Origin: a bacterium
GTDB taxonomy: Bacteria > Auribacterota > JABMQX01
Direction: 5' to 3'
Assembly (NCBI GenBank): GCA_013203085.1
Contig: JABMQX010000669.1
Span: forward strand, 1-6,761
Length of the DNA stretch: 6,761 nt
Below the pieces are notes generated by a model, which did no database searches, had not been told where the DNA came from, and saw nothing but the letters and a program-made list of their open reading frames with translations. Shown piece after piece: positions 1-4,443 of the stretch. The stretch's first letter is position 1, and each line of letters begins with the position of its first letter. The translations under genes were made by a program, and so were the position numbers.

Positions 1-291
1 AATAAACGGATGTTCGTTTTAGTTTGAGGACTCGGTCTCAGGCTGACCCAAAGGTGGAAGATCCGACCCTTTCGCGCCCGCCGACTTGGAGCGTCGCGAA
101 TGCTGCGTCTCCGCTCTTTTCCAGTTTCGACGGAAAGGTGTCGATATTCCATTGCTCAGACACTACCTTACACTTCGTGTATCTGAGGGCGGCTGTATCC
201 CTCGCTGAAAGCGGCAAAATGCTTGGCATAACACGCCACGCCGTCGAAGGCCCAATGGACTGATAGACAGGCGATTAGAAAGAGAATAAGA
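1..291. other. Left-edge region without a firmly supported gene
   Basis: No convincing gene is visible. A plus-strand open frame at 24-263 (79 codons) has no recognisable ribosome-binding site and low-complexity, proline/serine-rich beginnings. Its last 20 or so residues contain SLAESGKMLGITRHAV, which loosely resembles a helix-turn-helix of the sigma-70 region 4 or MerR kind, so it may be the tail of a lost regulator. A 63-codon minus-strand frame at 38-229 overlaps it and is equally unsupported. The stretch could instead be intergenic DNA or a dispersed repeat unit. I did not see a clear sigma-70 promoter in front of the gene at 292. Confidence 0.35.
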
Positions 292-897
292 ATGGCTCAA
301 AGTAACTGGAGAGTTCTCAGGTGGCCGAGTCAGGACTTGCGCGCCGCAAATTGGTCACAAGTCCACCTGGCGCTGATAGAGAATATTTCCATGTTAGGAG
401 GGAATATGTCTATAGATCTCGACCTGAGAAAGCCCGCGGAGCCCATTGAACTGCTACGATGGCTTCAGGAGGTGAGAGACACGGTCCTGAACCAGCAGAG
501 ATCGCCCGTTTTCAGGACCATGCTTATTTCCAAGAGAGAATACATTGACCACATCTTGGAGTCCGAGGACTGGGATGGCAACTCGCTGTCGGAGGATTAC
601 GTCCGTCCTCTCGAGGAACGGCTGCCGGACCACGCATGGATGGTCGAAGTCTCGATACCGAACCTTTACACTGCAAACAGGTCGAAGCTGGGTGAAATTC
701 TTGTAGATGTCGACGCCCCGGACCCCAACTTGAAAAAGGATTTGTCGAGGTGCTGGGTGGGTGGTAGGCTTCCAGGTGTGCTTTTCCTTCCGCCGGAGGC
801 AGTTGGGGCTCCTCCGGAACCGGTCAGTACGCCTGTGGTGGCACACGTCCCGATTTATCGACTGCCCCGTCTCCGATGGATGGGAACAGAGTGGTAG
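292..897 (+). CDS. Uncharacterised 201-residue protein
   Basis: I do not recognise this protein and assign no function. It has no signal peptide, no long hydrophobic segment and no cysteine or histidine cluster, so it is most likely a soluble cytoplasmic protein. Composition looks truly coding: an amphipathic helix-like stretch rich in L, R and E (about residues 50-70, including LLRWLQEVRD), a central charged part, then VDVDAPDPNL and the segment GGRLPGVLFLPPE (about residues 156-169) before a proline-rich C-terminus. The start is uncertain. ATG at 292 has only a weak purine-rich site (AAAGAGA). An in-frame ATG at 406 (residue 39) lies 4 bases behind a perfect AGGAGG at 396-401 and would give a 163-residue protein. 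I kept 292 because the intervening residues read as continuous protein. The neighbour downstream is a pseudogene cluster, so an operon partner cannot be named. Confidence 0.55.
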   Translation: MAQSNWRVLRWPSQDLRAANWSQVHLALIENISMLGGNMSIDLDLRKPAEPIELLRWLQEVRDTVLNQQRSPVFRTMLISKREYIDHILESEDWDGNSLSEDYVRPLEERLPDHAWMVEVSIPNLYTANRSKLGEILVDVDAPDPNLKKDLSRCWVGGRLPGVLFLPPEAVGAPPEPVSTPVVAHVPIYRLPRLRWMGTEW

Positions 898-954
898 CCA
901 CCGCCGGAGACCGGTCCCGGGGAGCCACACGACCGTAGGGAAGGCTTCCGAATC

Positions 955-1149
955 CTCACGTTGGTTAGCGATGTCATTGACAGATTTGGGCGCATAGACA
1001 CGCTGATCAATGTCGCTGGCGTCAATCGTCGCAAGCCGATTGCCGAGGTGGAGGAGGGCGACTACGACTTCATTCTCGGCGTCAACCTCAAGGGCGCCTT
1101 CATGCTTTCGCAGGCGGTGGGACGCCATATGCTCGAGCGAGGCAGCGGC
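955..1149 (+). pseudogene. Short-chain dehydrogenase/reductase (SDR) fragment, both ends missing
   Basis: This is a remnant of an NAD(P)-dependent SDR oxidoreductase. Only the middle of the Rossmann fold is present. It begins with a segment like RFGRIDTLINVAGVN, in which NVAG (1009-1020) corresponds to the family NNAG motif after beta-4. It continues to VNLKGAFMLSQAVGRHM (from 1081), the family's helix alpha-5 region with its conserved Asn. The N-terminal TGxxxGIG cofactor loop is absent: upstream in the same frame there is only unrelated sequence back to the TAG at 895-897. The catalytic Ser and YxxxK are also absent, because the protein changes identity at 1141-1149. About 65 of the usual 250 residues remain, so no enzyme can be made. 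The fragment is in the same frame as the gene ending at 897 but is separated from it by that stop codon. Confidence 0.8.
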
Positions 1150-1397
1150 TACACTCTGTTCTTAACTCCCACCGAGGCGGTTCTCGCTCTGGGGAAGCCA
1201 CAAAGGGCGGAGGACGCAGCAGCGGATGGACCGGAGGACGAAAAGACCCCAAACCCGGACCCCCAAAACCCCACGACCGTCCTGCGTATGCAGCTTCTCG
1301 GGGCCAACGCCTCGCGTTCGCGGGCGCGGAGAAGCTTAGCCTTGATGGCGAAGGCAACCGCCTCCTGCACACGGAAGGCGGCGAGATTCTCCAGCAG
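1141..1397 (+). pseudogene. Fragment of an SBBP/DUF7948-type beta-propeller surface protein, internally deleted and frameshifted
   Basis: From memory of the family, SBBP-repeat proteins carry an N-terminal domain (DUF7948) with a phrase like RGxGYTLFLTPTEAVLAL, a linker, VLRMxLxGAN, and about 70 residues later a segment like LxFxGAEKLSxDxEGNLxLHTxGGE. Here GSGYTLFLTPTEAVLAL starts at 1141. A charged Pro/Asp-rich linker follows, then VLRMQLLGANAS ending at 1314. The next family segment, LAFAGAEKLSLDGEGN... ending HTEGGEILQ, is read at once from 1311 in a different frame. The roughly 70 residues normally between these two segments are missing, so there has been a deletion with a frame change. 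No signal peptide, no SBBP repeats and no C-terminal sorting region are present. The intact protein would be exported; this copy is dead. Confidence 0.75.
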
Positions 1398-1577
1398 GCG
1401 GCGCGGAGATCAAGTGGTTCTCGCAGGAAGGCAGAACTCCATTTCCTACGTGTTATCCCACCGAAGTCCTGTGAGGCAACTTTTGTAAATGGGGCAGTAT
1501 TTCGGGTTGCAGGTGAGGCTCATCTCCCCGTGGGGAGAGTTGAGTTCGTCGTCGGAAAACTGCATCAGTGCAAAGAC
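1398..1577 (+). pseudogene. Open stretch with coding-like composition, possible gene remnant
   Basis: The frame carrying the second SBBP piece stays open to TGA at 1578-1580. After an arginine/serine-rich junction it reads as plausible protein, for example EATFVNGAVFRVAGEAHLPV and then GRVEFVVGKLHQC. I do not recognise it, and it does not resemble the SBBP-family continuation expected after HTEGGE. It has no start codon of its own near the beginning of the coding-like part. It may be a third gene fragment captured in the same decaying region, or chance. The hairpin at 1519-1544 lies inside it. Confidence 0.25.
1519..1544. repeat. Strong inverted repeat (hairpin)
   Basis: TCTCCC (1523-1528) and GGGAGA (1533-1538) form a 6-base-pair stem with a 4-base loop. 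The outer arms CTCA (1519-1522) and TGAG (1541-1544) extend it after a two-base bulge on the 3' side. No T-run follows on the plus strand, so it is not a typical intrinsic terminator. It could be a remnant of an extragenic repeat. Confidence 0.5.
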
Positions 1578-1740
1578 TGAGAGTTCCCACACACAGCGGG
1601 TATTCTTGCCAACGGCGAGCAGGCTCCGGAGGCGAAAAGAATGTTGCGGAAGGGGGCTCGTCATTGTCGAGAAACTCCGGGCTTGAATTCAGCAACCCCG
1701 TGTCAGGGCGGATTCAAGGGACAAACACCAAGATGTCGCG

Positions 1741-1890
1741 ATGAAAAAAACAGAGAAGCAGTCTTTCACGGGCCAGTGGGACATTGTCGGTAAGCCGTCG
1801 GGGCAAATCTTTCCCCTGCTCTTAACGATTGAGATACGTTACCCCCCTGTCGAGATTAGCTTGAGCGCTCTGTTTGGCTTAATGCTGTAG
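1741..1890 (+). CDS. Doubtful 49-residue ORF
   Basis: ATG at 1741 opens a 49-codon frame ending at TAG 1888-1890. It starts MKKTEKQSFTGQWDIVGKPS and ends in a moderately hydrophobic tail (SLSALFGLML). The first 20 residues look like a real soluble protein N-terminus, but no Shine-Dalgarno sequence lies in the 15 bases upstream. I recognise no family. It may be a broken-off N-terminus in keeping with the decay to its left, or chance. Confidence 0.2.
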   Translation: MKKTEKQSFTGQWDIVGKPSGQIFPLLLTIEIRYPPVEISLSALFGLML

Positions 1891-1918
1891 CGATTACGCG
1901 TTAGCAGGAACTCTTGCC

Positions 1919-1939
1919 GGTCGGGATTAACTCCCGACC
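1919..1939. repeat. Perfect 8-bp hairpin downstream of the RRM gene
   Basis: GGTCGGGA (1919-1926) and TCCCGACC (1932-1939) are perfect inverted arms around the 5-base loop TTAAC. It sits 49 bases beyond the RRM stop codon in that gene's direction. It could therefore protect or define the 3' end of the RRM transcript. On neither strand is it followed by a T-run, so it is not a classic intrinsic terminator. Confidence 0.55.
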
Positions 1940-1988
1940 ACCCCAGCGAGACGATTCAATTCGTATGTATGGTCAAGGAGCCGTCGTG

Positions 1989-2273
1989 CTACCAATCTCG
2001 CCTTTGGTCCCGTCCGCCTCCTCCGCTCCCACGTTCTTTCGCTTCGTTGACACGCAGCGCGCGCCCGCCAAGGTCTGTCCCGTTAAGTGCGCCAATCGCC
2101 TTGTCGGCGTTGTCATCATCCATTTCGACAAACCCGAAGCCACGGGGCCTTCCGGTCTCGCGGTCACTGATCAAGCTGACCTCATGAACCGTGCCGTACT
2201 TCTCAAAAAGTTCCCTGACCTCCGCTTCAGATGCACTGAAGGGCAAATTGCCAACATAAATCTTCTTCGCCAT
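1989..2273 (-). CDS. RNA-binding protein with single RRM domain and short Gly/Arg tail
   Basis: A small cytoplasmic protein of 94 residues that binds single-stranded RNA, of the bacterial glycine-rich RRM type found in cyanobacteria and many other phyla. Some members are cold-induced and are thought to act as RNA chaperones. One RRM fills residues 3-79. RNP2 is IYVGNL (residues 5-10) and RNP1 is RGFGFVEM (44-51), with the aromatic residues Y6, F46 and F48 that stack on RNA bases. The last 15 residues are a short tail with SGGGG and basic residues. Length and order are normal for the family, and nothing is missing. The start is secure: on the minus strand GGAGAGGAG lies 4-12 bases before ATG. 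It is transcribed away from the glycosidase gene and appears to be a single-gene unit. A candidate promoter lies about 185 bases upstream, which would give a long leader as seen in some cold-regulated genes; that link is inference. Confidence 0.93.
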   Translation of the reverse strand: MAKKIYVGNLPFSASEAEVRELFEKYGTVHEVSLISDRETGRPRGFGFVEMDDDNADKAIGALNGTDLGGRALRVNEAKERGSGGGGRDQRRDW

Positions 2274-2458
2274 GATTCTCCTCTCCTGACTGGAACTCTA
2301 CCCCATTGGACTTGATCTTCACGTTTGGTCATAGCCTCTGGGGCTTTTCTTATTGCTTGGATAATTCCTCCGTTGATTCCCTCGGAAAGAGGAAATATCC
2401 CGTTAGAGATGTGAAACCCAACCGGTCCTGCATGGAGACCAGCGGGATCGTGCCGTCA

Positions 2459-2488
2459 AGTATACGCTAAAGTAAGACCGACAAGCAA
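2459..2488 (-). promoter_or_regulatory. Candidate sigma-70 promoter for the RRM gene
   Basis: Read on the minus strand, TTGCTT (2488-2483) is followed after 18 bases by TATACT (2464-2459). The -10 box matches the consensus at five of six positions and the -35 at only three. Transcription from here would give an untranslated leader of roughly 180 bases before the RRM start. The weak -35 makes this tentative. Confidence 0.3.
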
Positions 2489-2603
2489 CAATGCGATCTC
2501 AGTGACTTCTCTTGGCATGACCTCGAAACTGTTTGGCTTCCGAAGACACTCTAACTTGAACAATCGGGACCAGACTGTCTCTAGAACATGCACCGAGATC
2601 ACA

Positions 2604-2626
2604 ATTTCGGAGTATAAACCCGAAAT
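2604..2626. repeat. 7-bp inverted repeat
   Basis: ATTTCGG (2604-2610) and CCGAAAT (2620-2626) are perfect inverted arms around a 9-base AT-rich loop. On the plus strand ATCTTTT follows, so it is a weak terminator candidate, but there is no plus-strand gene just upstream to terminate. It may be a protein-binding dyad or part of an unrecognised small RNA. Confidence 0.4.
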
Positions 2627-2639
2627 ATCTTTTAGTCAA

Positions 2640-2668
2640 CATCGTTCATTCGTCAAATCCGAACGATG
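2640..2668. repeat. Perfect 8-bp dyad, half-sites 21 bp apart
   Basis: CATCGTTC (2640-2647) and GAACGATG (2661-2668) are perfect inverted arms with a 13-base spacer. The half-site centres are 21 bases apart, two turns of the helix, which suits a dimeric DNA-binding regulator. It lies about 110 bases upstream of the candidate -35 box of the glycosidase promoter, a position compatible with an activator site. It could equally form a hairpin in RNA. Confidence 0.4.
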
Positions 2669-2778
2669 ATATGAAAGCCAATACTGTGCGAGTGAGAACC
2701 TACAGCGACTTTGGGGATGCGTCAAGTGGAAAACTGAAGGTGATGCGAGGACGCAGATAATGATTTTGCATACTCTTC

Positions 2779-2805
2779 TTGACATTGCCGAAGGCGCCTT
2801 ACAAT
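2779..2805 (+). promoter_or_regulatory. Candidate sigma-70 promoter for the glycosidase gene
   Basis: A perfect -35 box TTGACA (2779-2784) and a -10 box TACAAT (2800-2805, five of six consensus positions) are separated by 15 bases, two shorter than ideal. Transcription would begin near 2812, leaving a leader of about 100 bases before the ATG at 2911. The short spacer suggests a weak or activator-dependent promoter, in keeping with the dyad at 2640-2668. PVC bacteria do not always follow the E. coli consensus. Confidence 0.45.
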
Positions 2806-2814
2806 GTGATTGGT

Positions 2815-2848
2815 GCGGCCCATGAGCCTGATCTTCGGGCTGGGCCGC
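2815..2848. promoter_or_regulatory. Long hairpin or operator at the start of the glycosidase transcript
   Basis: GCGGCCCA (2815-2822) and TGGGCCGC (2841-2848) are perfect 8-base inverted arms. Inside them GCC (2826-2828) and GGC (2838-2840) can extend the stem past a three-base bulge. It begins 9 bases after the -10 box, so it would form the 5' end of the predicted mRNA. No T-run follows, so it is not an attenuator-type terminator. It could stabilise the transcript or be a repressor operator overlapping the start point. Confidence 0.5.
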
Positions 2849-2910
2849 TCTGACAACGATTGTCTCATCTATCGGGATTTTCATCAAGTCGGTCTCGGAA
2901 GGAGGGGAAA

Positions 2911-4290
2911 ATGAAACTGCTGGACGATACTCTGTGCATTGTATCAGGAATGGCAATTGGTTTTTTCTCAGCAGCCTGTGCGGCGCAACCGCTGCCCGCC
3001 TTAACGCGGCTTGCTCCTCCCCCTCGTGTGATTGAGATTGATTGTTCTCAGCACACTGGAACCTTCCGCCATTTACTCGGAGTGAACAATGGGCCGGGGG
3101 GAATCCGTGGACGAGATTTCAAAGAGCACTATAAGCAGATGGGCGTGGATTTCATCAGGACACACGATTTCTATGGCCCAACTGATCTCCACGAAATCTT
3201 CCCCGATTGGGCAGCCGACGCAACCGATCCGAAAAGCTACCGCTTCGAATCTTCCGACAGGCGTATCAAAGGGATCGTAGGGGGTGGATTCAAGGTCCTT
3301 TTCAGGCTCGGCGAAAGCTGGGAAAGACCGCCAGAGAAGTACAATGTCCCGCCACCCGATTTTCAGAAGTGCGCCGAAGTCTGTCGAAGAATTGTCATGC
3401 ACTACAATGAAGGATGGGCGGACGGTTTCCGCTTCGGCATCAAGTACTGGGAAATCTGGAACGAGCCGGATATACGCAAGTTTTGGACGGGAACGCCGCA
3501 ACAGTTCTACAAATTCTATGAGCTTGTGGCGAAGAAGCTCAAGAAGCATGACCCGACGCTGAAGGTGGGTGGGCCAGCTTCGACCGGAGGCCTGAGGAAA
3601 CAATACCTTGAAGATTTTCTGAAATACCTGAAACAACATCGCGTACCATTGGATTTCTACTCCTGGCATTTCTACGGTAGAGATGCTCGGGCTGTTCAGC
3701 GGATGGACGAGAAGGTGCGAAGCGCGTTAAGGGGAGCCGGCTTCGAGAAGGCGGAAAGCATCTGCGATGAGTGGAATTGGGCTCTTCGAGGTCCCAGGAT
3801 TCGCGGGGCGGGCAATGCGGCATTCACCGCGGCAGCCCTGATCGCGTTTCAGGATACCAGCGTCTCAATTCAAACGCGATACCGGGGTGATGACCATGTG
3901 CTCGGCATGTTCCGACAAGACGGCAAAATGGAGAAGTCCGCCTATGCCTATAAGGCCATGAAGATGGTCCTTCAAACACCTGAAAGGGTTCGCGTGACGC
4001 CGTCTTACGGCGGAGAGTTCGCGGCCCTCGCCGGCCTTTCCAAGGACGGCAAGAAGTTATCCGTTCTTCTCGCGGACTATTCGTCGCGGGGAAGAAAGCT
4101 GTCCATCGAGATAAATGGTCTTGTTCCTGAAAAACAGAAGGGAAGCCTCACAACGTGGCTCCTCGATTCCGAACATGACCTTGTGAAGGTTGCAAGCCGC
4201 TCTGTCTCTCTGAAACCGCGTTTTACAATCGAGCAGGAGCTTCCCTGCCCGGCAGTCCAACTTCTTCGGTTTGAAGTCAAAAGCGACTGA
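2911..4290 (+). CDS. Exported GH39-like glycoside hydrolase (clan GH-A)
   Basis: A 459-residue enzyme predicted to cleave glycosidic bonds outside the cytoplasm with retention of configuration. GH39 includes beta-xylosidases and alpha-L-iduronidases, but the substrate here is unknown. Residues 1-25 form an export signal with a hydrophobic core and a small-residue site (SAACAAQ); Cys22 gives only a poor lipobox. The TIM-barrel domain spans about 40-350, with RTHDFY (83-88), WEIWNEPD (180-187) and SWHFYGRD (251-258). E185 in WNEP is the expected acid/base. E287 in CDEWNW is the expected nucleophile. Both are present, so the enzyme looks active. A beta-rich C-terminal domain follows (about 350-459), as is usual. 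ATG 2911 is chosen over an in-frame upstream start at 2860 because AAGGAGG ends 5 bases before it and the signal peptide then begins correctly. It probably shares a transcript with the DUF6259-like gene. A GH-A enzyme of a neighbouring family (GH5 or GH30-like) is the alternative. Confidence 0.85.
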   Translation: MKLLDDTLCIVSGMAIGFFSAACAAQPLPALTRLAPPPRVIEIDCSQHTGTFRHLLGVNNGPGGIRGRDFKEHYKQMGVDFIRTHDFYGPTDLHEIFPDWAADATDPKSYRFESSDRRIKGIVGGGFKVLFRLGESWERPPEKYNVPPPDFQKCAEVCRRIVMHYNEGWADGFRFGIKYWEIWNEPDIRKFWTGTPQQFYKFYELVAKKLKKHDPTLKVGGPASTGGLRKQYLEDFLKYLKQHRVPLDFYSWHFYGRDARAVQRMDEKVRSALRGAGFEKAESICDEWNWALRGPRIRGAGNAAFTAAALIAFQDTSVSIQTRYRGDDHVLGMFRQDGKMEKSAYAYKAMKMVLQTPERVRVTPSYGGEFAALAGLSKDGKKLSVLLADYSSRGRKLSIEINGLVPEKQKGSLTTWLLDSEHDLVKVASRSVSLKPRFTIEQELPCPAVQLLRFEVKSD

Positions 4291-4401
4291 TGGCAATCCC
4301 TTGTTCGTGTTGTCCGCGCCGTCGAGGGCAGCGATCGAATCGTCATCGAGGAAAACGCCGCACAAGAAATAATCTACACGATGTTTGCCAATACGCCTTG
4401 A
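4291..4401 (+). other. Open in-frame stretch after the glycosidase stop
   Basis: After TGA at 4288-4290 the same frame stays open for 36 codons to TGA at 4399-4401. It includes RVVRAVEGSDRIVIEENAAQ, which reads like protein. There is no start codon with a ribosome-binding site, and it is not part of any family ending I know. It may be an old C-terminal extension of the glycosidase cut off by a new stop, a remnant of another gene, or chance. It makes up most of the 153-base gap, in which I see no terminator. Confidence 0.25.
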
Positions 4402-4443
4402 TGTGACAAAATGATGAATGGTCATGCGCGGAGGATCATCGCA

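Larger units (their letters stand above)
1578..1988. other. Gap between pseudogene cluster and RRM gene
   Basis: About 410 bases without a firmly supported gene. It holds the doubtful short frame at 1741-1890 and the hairpin at 1919-1939. I see no further protein motif, tRNA-like fold or tandem repeat here. The short plus-strand frame at 1489-1686 that overlaps its left part has no ribosome-binding site and no recognisable sequence. Confidence 0.5.
2274..2910. other. Divergent intergenic region, 637 bases
   Basis: This region separates the minus-strand RRM gene from the plus-strand glycosidase gene, so it should contain both promoters. I find a candidate promoter for each and three inverted repeats (2604-2626, 2640-2668 and 2815-2848). 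No open frame inside has a ribosome-binding site or recognisable protein motif. A 106-codon minus-strand frame that enters it from the glycosidase start region looks spurious. The length and the cluster of dyads leave room for a small RNA or regulator sites, but nothing specific can be named. Confidence 0.6.

Noticed and set aside
454..1128. 224-codon minus-strand open frame
   Set aside because: It overlaps the 292-897 gene and the clear SDR motifs on the plus strand, and its translation resembles no protein family.
961..1488. The 175-codon frame as one functional fusion protein
   Set aside because: It lacks the SDR cofactor loop and catalytic residues, lacks the rest of the SBBP protein, and leaves the SBBP frame at about 1311.
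1919..1939. Intrinsic terminator call for the 8-bp hairpin
   Set aside because: The stem is strong but no T-run follows on either strand.
1914..2315. 133-codon plus-strand open frame
   Set aside because: It is the opposite strand of the RRM gene, whose RNP motifs and ribosome-binding site are unambiguous.
2911..2985. Lipoprotein signal on the glycosidase
   Set aside because: The residues before Cys22 are S-A-A without the usual Leu or similar residue at -3, so an ordinary signal peptide is more likely.
3073..3669. 198-codon minus-strand open frame
   Set aside because: It is antisense to the catalytic domain of the GH39-like enzyme, including its WNEP motif.
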